A stretch of DNA of 64,000 nt from Bacillota bacterium (GCA_023458875.1 JAEWXO010000003.1:12847-76846); one strand, 5' to 3'; positions 53,525-62,839 are shown, numbered from the stretch's first letter. The notes: generated from the sequence alone by a model not told the origin. A program made the numbers and translations.

Positions 53525-54754
53525 ATGGCAAATGATATTAAAAAGGTTGTTCTTGCATATTCAGGCGGACTTGATACATCAATTATTATTCCATGGCTTA
53601 AAGAAAATTATGATAACTGTGAAGTAATAGCAGTTTCAGGAGATGTCGGACAGGGAACAGAGCTTGACGGTCTTGAAGAAAAGGCTTTAAAAACAGGTGC
53701 TTCAAAGCTTTACATTGAGGATCTCAATGATGAATTTATAAACGACTACGTATTCCCGACCGTTCAGGCAGGTGCAGTATACGAAAACAGATATCTTCTT
53801 GGAACATCATTTGCAAGACCTATCATTGCCAAGAGAATAGCTGAAATAGCTTTAAAAGAGGGTGCAGATGCAATATGCCACGGATGTACAGGTAAGGGTA
53901 ATGACCAGGTTCGTTTTGAACTTGCAATAAAGGCATTTGCTCCGGAAATGAAAATAATAGCTCCATGGAGAATATGGGACATAAAATCAAGAGATGAGGA
54001 AATTGACTATGCTGAAGCTCACAATATTCCTCTTAAAATAAACCGTGAAACAAATTATTCAAAGGATAAAAACCTCTGGCACCTTTCACACGAGGGTCTT
54101 GACCTTGAGGATCCTGCAAATGAACCCCAGTACAACAAAAAGGGCTTCCTTGAAATGGGCGTTTCACCTGAAATGGCTCCGGACAAGCCGACATATGTTA
54201 CTGTTTCATTTGAAAAAGGTATACCTGTTGCAATTGACGGTGTTAGAATGGGCGGCGTTGACATTGTCAAAAAACTCAATGAGCTCGGCGGCGCAAACGG
54301 TATAGGACTTGCAGATCTTGTAGAAAACAGACTTGTAGGTATGAAATCACGCGGCGTTTATGAAACACCAGGCGGAACTATACTTTATCATGCACATGAA
54401 GTTCTTGAGACTATCTGTCTTGACAAGGAGACATCAAGAATGAAACAGCACCTCGGAATCAAGTTTGCAGATATAGTTTATAACGGACAGTGGTTCACAC
54501 CTTTAAGAGAAGCTCTGTCAGCATTTGTTACAGAGACTCAGAAAACCGTAACAGGTGATGTAAAGCTTAAGCTTTACAAAGGAAATATTATAAATGCAGG
54601 TGTTACTTCGCCGTATACTCTTTATGATGAAGAAGTAGCAACATTTGACGAAGATGAAGTTTACGACCAGAAGGACAGTGCAGGATTTATAAACCTGTTC
54701 GGACTCCCGATAAAGGTTAAAGCTCAGCTTGATGCAAAACGCAATAATAAATAA
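53525..54754 (+). CDS. argG: Argininosuccinate synthase
   Basis: Joins citrulline and aspartate using ATP. The 409 residues show the PP-loop AYSGGLDTSI near the start, GCTGKGNDQVRFE, and the C-terminal VKLKLYKGNI and YDEEVATFDEDEVYDQKD segments. Full length. TGGAGG precedes the ATG. First gene of an arginine cluster; argH follows after one intervening gene. Confidence 0.97.
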   Translation: MANDIKKVVLAYSGGLDTSIIIPWLKENYDNCEVIAVSGDVGQGTELDGLEEKALKTGASKLYIEDLNDEFINDYVFPTVQAGAVYENRYLLGTSFARPIIAKRIAEIALKEGADAICHGCTGKGNDQVRFELAIKAFAPEMKIIAPWRIWDIKSRDEEIDYAEAHNIPLKINRETNYSKDKNLWHLSHEGLDLEDPANEPQYNKKGFLEMGVSPEMAPDKPTYVTVSFEKGIPVAIDGVRMGGVDIVKKLNELGGANGIGLADLVENRLVGMKSRGVYETPGGTILYHAHEVLETICLDKETSRMKQHLGIKFADIVYNGQWFTPLREALSAFVTETQKTVTGDVKLKLYKGNIINAGVTSPYTLYDEEVATFDEDEVYDQKDSAGFINLFGLPIKVKAQLDAKRNNK

Positions 54755-54897
54755 TATATAAGTACACAATATATTTTTAATGTAATAAATAAGATTTTTA
54801 CTGTTCAGACATTATTTTAAGTTATTACTTTTATGGTATGTTTTTTTGTAAGGGCGGGCTTACGTCCGCCTGTTTTCTTTTCAGGGGAGGATTATAC

Positions 54898-55473
54898 ATG
54901 AATGAAACAAAGCACTATGAGCACAAAGTGGGAGAAATGCTCAGATTATCCGAGGACAGTATGCCTGATTCAGTTTTTAATACAGTTAATCTTGAAAGGG
55001 CAGAATTCAGCAATGTAAATTTATCAACCGTAGTATTTGAAAAGGCAAATATGGAGTGTGCAGTATTTAATGATGTCGATCTTAACTGCTGTTCATTCGA
55101 TAATGCTTATCTTGATAACAGTACTATCAACGATGCAAGCTTTGCAAATGCGGTTATTGAAAATGTAAATATGGAAAGAGCAAAGTTCAATAATCTTAAC
55201 ATGAGCAGAGCTACATTTAAGGGAATGAACTTTAAGGAAACATCATTTACTGAAGTGTCTCTTGACGATTCAGCACTTAATTTCTCAGACATGATGAATG
55301 CAAAATTCGAAAAAATAGTTTTGATAGGTTCAAAGTTCAATGATTGTAATTTAACAGATGTTGAAATCACAGAGAGCGACATTACAGGATTAAAAATAGA
55401 CGGTGTTGACATATCAGCAGTTCTTGCAGCTATAAAAAGTAAAAAAATTGATATTGATGAGCTGCTTAAATAG
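54898..55473 (+). CDS. Pentapeptide-repeat protein
   Basis: A 191-residue protein made mostly of pentapeptide repeats of the A(D/N)LXX type: FNTVNLERAEFSNVNLSTVV and FANAVIENVNMERAKFNNLN. These fold as a right-handed beta helix. Such proteins range from DNA mimics that protect gyrase to structural proteins; nothing here fixes the role. The ATG at 54898 has GGGGAGG 7 nt upstream. A longer frame covers an upstream hairpin (GGCGGGC/GTCCGCC, about 54853-54870) and is rejected. It sits between argG and argH, an unusual place. Confidence 0.85.
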   Translation: MNETKHYEHKVGEMLRLSEDSMPDSVFNTVNLERAEFSNVNLSTVVFEKANMECAVFNDVDLNCCSFDNAYLDNSTINDASFANAVIENVNMERAKFNNLNMSRATFKGMNFKETSFTEVSLDDSALNFSDMMNAKFEKIVLIGSKFNDCNLTDVEITESDITGLKIDGVDISAVLAAIKSKKIDIDELLK

Positions 55474-55511
55474 CGATTTGTTTTCGTCATATGAAAGGTG
55501 TGTAAATATTA

Positions 55512-56903
55512 ATGGCAAAAATGTGGGCAGGAAGGTTTTCAAAGGAAGTTGATGAGACGGTAAATGCATTCAACTCATCAATATCATTTGACGGAAGAAT
55601 GTACAGACATGATATTATGGGAAGTATAGCTCACGCTCAGATGCTTGGAGAATGCGGTATTATTTCAAAAACAGATGCTGAAAAAATACAGACAGGATTA
55701 AAGGAAATACTGAGTGATATTGAGAGCGGGAAGCTTGAACTTGATATGACAGCCGAGGACATACACATGTTTGTTGAGGCTGAGCTAACAAAACGATATG
55801 GAGATGTAGGAAAACGCCTTCATACATCACGATCAAGAAACGATCAGGTTGCACTTGACATAAGACTTTATCTCAGAGACGAAATAACAGAGATAACAGG
55901 TCTTATATCAGAGCTTACAGATACTTTATGTAATATAGCAGATAAAAACCTGAACACAGTTATGCCGGGATATACACATCTTCAGAGAGCACAGCCTGTG
56001 ACATTTGCCCATCATATGATGGCATATGCACAGATGCTTCTGAGAGATATTTCACGAATGAGGGATACGTCAGAGCGAATGAACTATAATCCCCTTGGAA
56101 GTTGTGCACTTGCAGGAACGACATATCCTATAGACAGAAATATAACATCAGGGCTTCTTGGCTTTACAGCACCTACGGTAAACAGCCTTGACGGTGTTTC
56201 AGACAGAGATTTTTGTGTTGAGCTTGCATCGGCATTGTCACTTTTAATGATACATCTTTCAAGATTTTCAGAAGAAATTATCATGTGGTGTTCATGGGAA
56301 TTTAAATTTATAGAGCTTGACGACGCATATGCCACAGGTTCATCAATTATGCCTCAGAAGAAAAATCCGGATATTACCGAGCTTATACGCGGAAAAGCAG
56401 GACGTGTTACAGGTGACCTTGTCACACTTCTTTCAATGCTCAAGGGGCTTCCACTTGCATATAATAAAGATATGCAGGAGGATAAGGAAGCGATATTTGA
56501 CGCAATAGACAACGTAAAGCTTTGTCTGAAAACATTTATACCTATGATTCAGACAATGCGTATAAATAAAGAAAACATGCGGAATGCCGCTTCAAGAGGA
56601 TTTATAAATGCAACTGACTGTGCAGACTACCTTGTTAAAAAAGGAATGCCATTCAGAGATGCGTATAAAATCACAGGACAGCTTGTCGCATTATGCATAC
56701 AGAAGGGCCTGACACTTGAAAATCTGCCTCTGGATGAATACAGACAGTTTACAGAAATTTTTGAAAACGATATATATGAAGCAATAAACATGGAAACATG
56801 CGTAAACCAGCGCAATTCCGAGGGTGGCCCTGCTCCTTCTGCTGTAATGATTCAGATTGAAAAAACAAGGCAGTCTCTTAAAAAGGAAGCAGACAATGAG
56901 TAA
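55512..56903 (+). CDS. argH: Argininosuccinate lyase
   Basis: Splits argininosuccinate into arginine and fumarate. The 463 residues carry MWAGRFSKEVDE, LHTSRSRNDQVALD, the GYTHLQRAQPVTFAHH segment with catalytic His, and the superfamily signature GSSIMPQKKNPD, whose Ser is the base. It overlaps the next small gene by 8 nt. argG lies upstream beyond the pentapeptide gene. Confidence 0.97.
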   Translation: MAKMWAGRFSKEVDETVNAFNSSISFDGRMYRHDIMGSIAHAQMLGECGIISKTDAEKIQTGLKEILSDIESGKLELDMTAEDIHMFVEAELTKRYGDVGKRLHTSRSRNDQVALDIRLYLRDEITEITGLISELTDTLCNIADKNLNTVMPGYTHLQRAQPVTFAHHMMAYAQMLLRDISRMRDTSERMNYNPLGSCALAGTTYPIDRNITSGLLGFTAPTVNSLDGVSDRDFCVELASALSLLMIHLSRFSEEIIMWCSWEFKFIELDDAYATGSSIMPQKKNPDITELIRGKAGRVTGDLVTLLSMLKGLPLAYNKDMQEDKEAIFDAIDNVKLCLKTFIPMIQTMRINKENMRNAASRGFINATDCADYLVKKGMPFRDAYKITGQLVALCIQKGLTLENLPLDEYRQFTEIFENDIYEAINMETCVNQRNSEGGPAPSAVMIQIEKTRQSLKKEADNE

Positions 56904-57081
56904 AAAAAATATAAAATCAATATTTCTTATAAGCCTTGCCGGAGTCGGAATATGGCTTCTCGGACTGGTGCTGATTTTTATTCTGGACTTTGAAAATTTC
57001 CAGACAGTAAATAAAGCGTGGATTATAATAATGTTCGTAGGTACTCTCATCGTAAGTGTTAAGAAAAATATCAAAAAATAA
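56896..57081 (+). CDS. Small two-helix membrane protein in the arginine cluster
   Basis: A 61-residue protein (MSKKNIKSIFLISLAGVGIW...) with two membrane helices (about 7-28 and 38-54) and Lys-rich ends. Its ATG overlaps the argH stop (ATGAGTAA), suggesting coupled translation. No family is recognised. Possibly a transporter accessory or an unrelated rider; only position links it to arginine. Confidence 0.6.
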   Translation: MSKKNIKSIFLISLAGVGIWLLGLVLIFILDFENFQTVNKAWIIIMFVGTLIVSVKKNIKK

Positions 57082-57099
57082 ATAAAGGATGCGGTTATA

Positions 57100-58053
57100 T
57101 TGGCAGTAAAGGTGTTTATTGACGGTCAGGAAGGGACGACAGGACTGAGAATCTTAGAGCGTTTCAGTAACCGTAATGATATTGAACTGATAAAAATAGA
57201 CAATGACAAAAGAAAAGACATTAATGAACGTAAAAAGCTTATTAATCAGTCTGATTATACATTTTTGTGTCTGCCGGATGAAGCGGCAAGGGAGTCGGTT
57301 TCGCTTGTTGAAAATGATAACGTAAAAGTCATTGATGCGTCAACGGCACATAGAACAAACGATGCATGGGTATACGGTTTTCCGGAGCTTTCATCATCAC
57401 AGAGAGAAAAAATCAGAACATCAAAAAGACTTGCGGTTCCGGGATGCTATGCGAGCGGATTTATATCACTTGTATATCCTCTTATAAAAGCAGGAATAAT
57501 GCAGAATGATTTTCCGGTTTTCGCTTATGCGACATCAGGCTACAGCGGCGCGGGAAAAAAAGCAATCGCAGTATATGAGGGTGACGAAAAGCCGTCGGAT
57601 TATAACAGCCCGAGACAGTATGCACTTACTCAGGCACACAAGCATCTGCCTGAGATGCAGAAAATTTCAGGACTTTGTGAAAAACCTATGTTTAATCCTA
57701 TAGTATGTGATTATTACAGCGGTATGGTAGTCTCCGTACCGGTCCAGACAAGAATGCTCTCGTCCGGACATGGTATAAATGATATTTATGAGGCACTCTC
57801 AAAGCATTTTGAAGGACAGAAGATGGTGTCTGTTATGCCTTTGGGCGGCGACGGAATACTTCCTGACGGGTTTCTTGCATCAAACACGATGAGTAATTCT
57901 GACAGAATGCAGATTTTTGTATTCGGAAACGATGATCAGGTTCTTTTGTGCTCACGATTTGACAATCTTGGAAAAGGTGCTTCAGGAGCTGCTGTTCAGT
58001 GTCTTAATATCATGATGGGAATAGACGAAACAACCGGACTTAATATTTTCTAA
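57100..58053 (+). CDS. argC: N-acetyl-gamma-glutamyl-phosphate reductase, type 2
   Basis: NADPH-dependent third step of arginine synthesis. The 317 residues fit the shorter type 2 class, with FIDGQEGTTGLRI at the N-terminus, IDASTAHRTND, and the active-site Cys in AVPGCYASGF. The start is TTG, with AAAGGA upstream; no in-frame ATG near by gives the motif. It lies 18 nt after the small membrane gene and 22 nt before argJ. Confidence 0.94.
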   Translation: MAVKVFIDGQEGTTGLRILERFSNRNDIELIKIDNDKRKDINERKKLINQSDYTFLCLPDEAARESVSLVENDNVKVIDASTAHRTNDAWVYGFPELSSSQREKIRTSKRLAVPGCYASGFISLVYPLIKAGIMQNDFPVFAYATSGYSGAGKKAIAVYEGDEKPSDYNSPRQYALTQAHKHLPEMQKISGLCEKPMFNPIVCDYYSGMVVSVPVQTRMLSSGHGINDIYEALSKHFEGQKMVSVMPLGGDGILPDGFLASNTMSNSDRMQIFVFGNDDQVLLCSRFDNLGKGASGAAVQCLNIMMGIDETTGLNIF

Positions 58054-58075
58054 AAATATGTGAGGAATAGATACT

Positions 58076-59353
58076 ATGAAATTACAACAATTTGACGGAT
58101 TTAAATACATACAGGGCGGCGTCTGTGCGGCAGAGGGTTTCAAAGCCAACGGCATACAGTGCGGTCTTGCTCATAAGCCTTTAACCGAAGACGAACCGGA
58201 AAATCCGAAACCTTTAAAAAAGAAAAATGATCTTGCGATTATATATTCTGAGACCAAATGTACGGTAGCAGCAGTTTATACAACAAACAAGGTAAAGGGC
58301 GCACCTATTAACGTAACACAGAAAAATATATCTGACGGATATGCAAATGCTGTTATTGTAAACTCGGTAAATGCCAACACATGCAATCCGGACGGAATTC
58401 AGAAAGCAGAAAAAATGTGTGAGCTTGCAGCTTCGGCACTGAAAATAGATGCCGGGGATGTTATTGTTGCATCTACAGGTGTAATAGGTCAGGTTCTTCC
58501 TATTGAACCTATCGAAAACGGAATTCCCGCTCTCGTAGCCGGCTTAAGCCATGACGGAAACGGAGCCGCACTCGAAGCAATTATGACTACGGATACAATG
58601 CCAAAGGAGCTTGCGGTTGAGTTTGAATTAGGCGGAAAGCTTTGTAAAATGGGCGGAATGCTCAAGGGAAGCGGTATGATTCACCCGAACATGGCAACAA
58701 CACTGACGTTTATTACAACAGATGCTGCGATTTCACACGAATTACTCCAGAAAGCACTTGATGAAAACATTGTTACAACACTTAACAGAGTAAGCGTTGA
58801 CGGCGATACATCAACAAATGATATGGTCTGTGTAATGGCAAACGGAAATGCCGGAAACAGTATGATTGACTCTGAGTCAGAGGATTTCGCGACACTCAGG
58901 CAGGCTATGTATATTCTGATGCTTTATTTTGCAAAAATGATGGCTCGTGACGGAGAGGGTGCAACAAAACTTATCGAGTGCTGCTGCAGTGGCGCTGATG
59001 ATGAAAAATCAGCTGAAGCCGTAGCAAAGAGCGTTATAACCTCAAGTCTCTTTAAGGCAGCAATGTTCGGACAGGATGCAAACTGGGGCCGTGCTCTCTG
59101 TGCAATAGGATATGCAGATGCAGAATTCAGTATTTCAGATGTTAATGTTGATGTTATGTCAGACGGCGGAAAAATTGCGGCATGCAGAAACGGCATGATA
59201 ATTGATTTTTCAGAAAAAGAATCGAAAAAAATCCTTGCTGAGGAAGTAATAACAATAAACGTTTCAATAGGAAACGGAAAAGCTTCGGCAACTGCATGGG
59301 GCTGTGACCTGACATATGATTATGTAAAAATAAACGGCGATTACAGAAGCTAA
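58076..59353 (+). CDS. argJ: Ornithine acetyltransferase / amino-acid acetyltransferase
   Basis: Transfers acetyl from acetylornithine to glutamate, recycling the acetyl group; many ArgJ also make acetylglutamate from acetyl-CoA. The 425-residue precursor self-cleaves before Thr in KGSGMIHPNMATTLTF. Other family segments are CTVAAVYTTNKVKGAP and GQDANWGRALCAIGYA. Its presence means the acetyl cycle is used and argE may not be needed. GAGGAA precedes the ATG. Confidence 0.96.
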   Translation: MKLQQFDGFKYIQGGVCAAEGFKANGIQCGLAHKPLTEDEPENPKPLKKKNDLAIIYSETKCTVAAVYTTNKVKGAPINVTQKNISDGYANAVIVNSVNANTCNPDGIQKAEKMCELAASALKIDAGDVIVASTGVIGQVLPIEPIENGIPALVAGLSHDGNGAALEAIMTTDTMPKELAVEFELGGKLCKMGGMLKGSGMIHPNMATTLTFITTDAAISHELLQKALDENIVTTLNRVSVDGDTSTNDMVCVMANGNAGNSMIDSESEDFATLRQAMYILMLYFAKMMARDGEGATKLIECCCSGADDEKSAEAVAKSVITSSLFKAAMFGQDANWGRALCAIGYADAEFSISDVNVDVMSDGGKIAACRNGMIIDFSEKESKKILAEEVITINVSIGNGKASATAWGCDLTYDYVKINGDYRS

Positions 59354-59373
59354 GACGTATATTAACAAGAAAG

Positions 59374-60249
59374 ATGGTTTTGAAGGAATTGGAAAATATA
59401 TCTAACAACATCCGCTCGCAGGTACTTATAGATGCACTTCCTTATATTCAGAAATATAATAATAAGACAGTTGTTATAAAATACGGCGGAAATGCCATGA
59501 CAAACAACGAACTCAAACAGGCTGTCATGAGCGATATAGTATTGCTGTCATTAGTGGGTATAAGAGTCGTGCTTGTACACGGCGGCGGTCCTGAAATAAA
59601 TGATATGCTCAAAAGGCTCAACATAGAAAGCAAATTTATAGGCGGTCTCAGATATACAGACAAGGAAACTGTTGATGTTGTAAAAATGGTCCTTGCCGGA
59701 AAAGTCAATAAGGAGCTTGTTGCATTACTTACAGAAAATCAGGGAAATGCAATGGGCCTCTGTGGTATAGACGGAAAAATGCTTGTTGCTGAAAAAATTC
59801 AGTCTGTACAGGATCTGGGCTATGTAGGCGACATAGTATCGGTAAATACAAAGCCTATCACCGACTGCCTTGACAATGGCTATGTTCCGGTTATTGCAAC
59901 AGTTGCAAGTACTGTTGACGGCGAGACAATGAATATAAATGCAGATACGGCAGCTTCAAGAATCGCTGCAGAGCTTGATGCGGAAAATCTCATACTAATG
60001 ACGGATATTGCCGGCCTCCTCCGTGATAAAGACGACCCGACAACCCTCATTCCTTCCGTAAATGTCAGTGAGGTTCCGTTTATGAAGCGACAGGGCATTA
60101 TTTCAGGAGGTATGATACCAAAGATAGACTGCTGTGTCGAAGCAGTACGAAGAGGCGTAAGAAGAACCTCAATAATCGACGGAAGAATCCCTCATTCTAT
60201 TTTGATAGAGCTTCTTTCAAACGAAGGAATAGGCACACAGTTCAAATAA
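59374..60249 (+). CDS. argB: Acetylglutamate kinase
   Basis: Phosphorylates N-acetylglutamate, the second step of arginine synthesis. The 291 residues show VVIKYGGNAMTNNELK, VLVHGGGPEIN, IGGLRYTDKET and SGGMIPKIDCCVEA, all family marks. The N-terminal helix (ENISNNIRSQVLIDALPYI) is like that of arginine-inhibited hexameric forms, so feedback control is plausible. The ribosome binding site is weak. A structured repeat separates it from argD. Confidence 0.96.
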   Translation: MVLKELENISNNIRSQVLIDALPYIQKYNNKTVVIKYGGNAMTNNELKQAVMSDIVLLSLVGIRVVLVHGGGPEINDMLKRLNIESKFIGGLRYTDKETVDVVKMVLAGKVNKELVALLTENQGNAMGLCGIDGKMLVAEKIQSVQDLGYVGDIVSVNTKPITDCLDNGYVPVIATVASTVDGETMNINADTAASRIAAELDAENLILMTDIAGLLRDKDDPTTLIPSVNVSEVPFMKRQGIISGGMIPKIDCCVEAVRRGVRRTSIIDGRIPHSILIELLSNEGIGTQFK

Positions 60250-60280
60250 TAAAACGTTACTATTTGCTTATACCATAAAT

Positions 60281-60393
60281 CGGGAGATATATGTGAGCGA
60301 AGGTCCAGGGCGATCGCAAAGCCCGGTCCACTCCGCAGAGTCGAAATCCCTGCAAAATTAATAACTTAACCGTAATGGCTGAATATTAACGTA
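60281..60393 (+). ncRNA. Structured repeat, copy C (candidate RNA), between argB and argD
   Basis: Core at 60281-60353: outer GGGA (60282-60285)/TCCC (60347-60350), GATCG-CAAAGCC-CGGTC, CACTC-CGCA-GAGTC, then GAAAT. The right end AACCGTAATGGCTGAATATTAAC (to 60393 and on) matches copy D. It lies inside the arginine cluster and would be in the mRNA if argB and argD are co-transcribed. Confidence 0.65.
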
Positions 60394-60431
60394 ACTGAAT
60401 ATTAACGATAAACCAGAGAGGAGAATGTAAT

Positions 60432-61595
60432 ACGAATACTATTGATAAATTTAACAGTAATGTAATGCAAAGCTACGGACGTTATGATCTTGTACTTAAT
60501 AGCGGCAAAGGCAGAACTGCAACAGACGAAAACAATAAAACATACATAGATTTCGGCAGCGGAATAGGAACAAATTCTCTTGGATACTGTGATAATGACT
60601 GGGTTGAGGCTGTATGCAATCAGGTAAAAACTCTTCAGCACTCATCAAATTATTATTATACAGGTGTTCAGGCCGAATTTGCCGGAAAACTTTGTGACAT
60701 AACCGGTTATGATAAGGTTTTCTTCGGAAACAGCGGCGCGGAGGCTAATGAGTGTGCAATTAAAATTGCGCGTAAATACAGCTTTGACAAATACGGCGCT
60801 GACAGAAACACAATAATCACGCTGGTGAATTCGTTCCACGGCAGGACAATATGCACACTTTCAGCTACAGGTCAGGAGAACTTCCACAATTATTTCTTCC
60901 CTTTTACAGACGGATTCAAGTATTCTCCGGCAAATGACATTGAAACACTCAAAAACATGGCAGATGATACCGTATGTGCAATAATGATCGAATTTGTACA
61001 GGGTGAGGGCGGAGTAATAAAACTTGATGACAAATTTGTAAAGGCTGTACGTGAAATATGCGACCAGAAAGATATTCTCATGATTGCCGATGAAATACAG
61101 ACAGGTGTAGGACGTACAGGAAAGATGCTTGCATCAGAGCATTTCGGAGTAAAACCGGATATAACGACTCTTGCAAAGGGGCTTGCAGGCGGAATACCGA
61201 TAGGTGCATGTCTTGCTTCAGAGAAATGTTCCGATACACTTACTCCGGGAACACATGGTTCAACATTCGGCGGAAATCCTATAGCATGTGCCGGAGGAAA
61301 TGCCGTTCTTTCAAAAATATCTTCACCTGGTTTTCTTGACGAGGTAACGGCAAAGAGCGAATACATCGTAAAAAACCTTAAAGCAATGGACGGAGTAGAA
61401 GACGTAAGCGGCCTTGGACTTATGATAGGAATTACATTAAAGAATAAAAAGGCACCGGATGTAGTCAAGGCTGCTCTTGAAAATGGCCTTATGCTTCTTA
61501 CAGCAAAGGAAAAGGTAAGAATGCTTCCGCCTCTTACTATAACATATGAAGAAATAGACAAAGGACTCAGTATATTTAAAGAACTGATTGTATAA
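60432..61595 (+). CDS. argD: Acetylornithine aminotransferase, probable ACG start
   Basis: PLP enzyme making N-acetylornithine. The family motifs are GNSGAEANECAIKIARKY, FHGRTICTLSATGQ, IADEIQTGVGRTGK and the PLP lysine in TLAKGLAGGIPIG. The first in-frame ATG (60465) has no ribosome binding site. Eleven codons upstream an ACG at 60432-60434 has AGGAG 8 nt ahead and opens (X)NTIDKFNSNVMQSYGRY, which matches usual ArgD N-termini beginning MNT. So ACG is the likely start, or a point change of ATG. The product is 387 residues; 376 from the ATG. Confidence 0.93.
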   Translation, partial: TNTIDKFNSNVMQSYGRYDLVLNSGKGRTATDENNKTYIDFGSGIGTNSLGYCDNDWVEAVCNQVKTLQHSSNYYYTGVQAEFAGKLCDITGYDKVFFGNSGAEANECAIKIARKYSFDKYGADRNTIITLVNSFHGRTICTLSATGQENFHNYFFPFTDGFKYSPANDIETLKNMADDTVCAIMIEFVQGEGGVIKLDDKFVKAVREICDQKDILMIADEIQTGVGRTGKMLASEHFGVKPDITTLAKGLAGGIPIGACLASEKCSDTLTPGTHGSTFGGNPIACAGGNAVLSKISSPGFLDEVTAKSEYIVKNLKAMDGVEDVSGLGLMIGITLKNKKAPDVVKAALENGLMLLTAKEKVRMLPPLTITYEEIDKGLSIFKELIV

Positions 61596-61638
61596 TAATT
61601 TCTTAGAAGGGAACTGTATTTTTACAGTGGTGAATCAA

Positions 61639-62544
61639 ATGAAACATTTATTAAAAATGATGGATCTCAGCAAGGAAGAAATAATAGATATTCTTAATCT
61701 TGCAGACCAGTTAAAATATGAATTAAAGCACAATATTCCTCATAATCTCCTCAAAGGCAAAACTCTCGGAATGATATTCCAGAAAGCGTCGACAAGAACA
61801 AGAGTATCCTTTGAAACAGGCATGTATCAGCTTGGAGGATATCCTCTCTTTCTTTCATCAGCAGATATGCAGATAGGAAGAGGTGAACCGGTACAGGATA
61901 CAGCGCGTGTTCTTTCACGTTACATTGACGGAATAATGATCAGAACCTTTGACCAGAAAGAGGTTGAAGACCTTGCTGAATACGGTTCTATTCCTGTAAT
62001 AAACGGCCTTACAGACTATTCACACCCATGTCAGGTGCTTGCAGACCTTATGACAATACGTGAACTGAAGGGAAGCTTTGACGACCTTAAAATGTGCTAT
62101 ATCGGTGACGGAAACAATATGGCAAATTCTCTCATTACAGGATGTCTCAAAGTCGGAATGACAGTTTCAGCTGCATGTCCTGACGGTTATCATCCTGATT
62201 CAACCGTTCTTGAATATGCACAGTCCACAGGCAGATTTACTCTTACCGATAAACCTCTTGAAGCCGCTAAGGATGCAGATGTTCTGATAACTGATGTATG
62301 GGCTTCTATGGGTCAGGAAGAAGAAGCAGAGAAGAGAAGAAAAGCTTTCAAGGGCTATCAGATTAACGATGAAGTAATCGCTGTAGCCAACAAGGATGTC
62401 ATTGTTCAGCACTGCCTTCCTGCACACAGAGAAGAAGAAATAACATCAAAGGTTTTTGAAGAACATGCTTCAGAAATATTTGAAGAGGCTGAAAACAGAC
62501 TCCACGCTCAGAAAGCAGTAATGGTAAAATTAATGGCTGATTAA
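61639..62544 (+). CDS. argF: Ornithine carbamoyltransferase
   Basis: Forms citrulline from ornithine and carbamoyl phosphate. The 301 residues show the carbamoyl-phosphate site FQKASTRTRVSFETGM, SRYIDGIMIRTFDQ, and the ornithine site HCLPAHREEEI. The ATG giving MKHLLKMMDLSKEEI is chosen by family match; in-frame GTGs three and four codons upstream are possible. It is the last gene of the arginine cluster, 43 nt after argD. Confidence 0.95.
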   Translation: MKHLLKMMDLSKEEIIDILNLADQLKYELKHNIPHNLLKGKTLGMIFQKASTRTRVSFETGMYQLGGYPLFLSSADMQIGRGEPVQDTARVLSRYIDGIMIRTFDQKEVEDLAEYGSIPVINGLTDYSHPCQVLADLMTIRELKGSFDDLKMCYIGDGNNMANSLITGCLKVGMTVSAACPDGYHPDSTVLEYAQSTGRFTLTDKPLEAAKDADVLITDVWASMGQEEEAEKRRKAFKGYQINDEVIAVANKDVIVQHCLPAHREEEITSKVFEEHASEIFEEAENRLHAQKAVMVKLMAD

Positions 62545-62563
62545 TAACTTTTTTCATTAATAC

Positions 62564-62615
62564 AAATAAATAACAGGGTTTTGTACACATAAGTACAGAC
62601 CCTGTTTATTTTTTT
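62564..62615 (+). terminator. Terminator after argF
   Basis: AATAACAGGGT (ending 62579) pairs with ACCCTGTTTATT (62599-62610), with inner TGTAC/GTACA, followed by a T-run. Confidence 0.85.
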
Positions 62616-62663
62616 ACTCAGATGTCTTTTCAAAGTATAAATATTAAGCCCCACCACAAAGTG

Positions 62664-62738
62664 ATGCTGATATATTCGCGAAGTCCAGGCACCCGCAAAA
62701 CCTGGTCAGCTCGTTCTGAGCCGAAATCTCTTTAGCAT
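62664..62738 (+). ncRNA. Structured repeat, copy E (candidate RNA)
   Basis: Outer stem ATGCTGA (62664-62670)/TTAGCAT (62732-62738). CCAGG (62684-62688) pairs with CCTGG across a CCCGCAAAA loop, and GCTC-GTTCT-GAGC forms the second hairpin, followed by CGAAAT. It is the most diverged copy, but each stem is kept by changes on both sides. It lies between the argF terminator and the DUF2975 promoter. Confidence 0.6.
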
Positions 62739-62779
62739 TAGTAAAAAATAAAAAATTATTGATATTCGATAAAGAAGTA

Positions 62780-62808
62780 TTGAAAATAAATATTTAATCT
62801 GATATAAT
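62780..62808 (+). promoter_or_regulatory. Sigma-A promoter for the DUF2975/Xre pair
   Basis: TTGAAA (62780-62785), 17-nt spacer, TATAAT (62803-62808), about 30 nt before the start codon. Confidence 0.8.
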
Positions 62809-62839
62809 ACAAATATCAAATAAGAAAGGAATGTTGCAT

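Noticed and set aside
60331..60353. tRNA-like T-arm string GTCGAAATCC in the repeats
   Set aside because: No acceptor stem, D-arm or anticodon arm can be formed around it in any copy.
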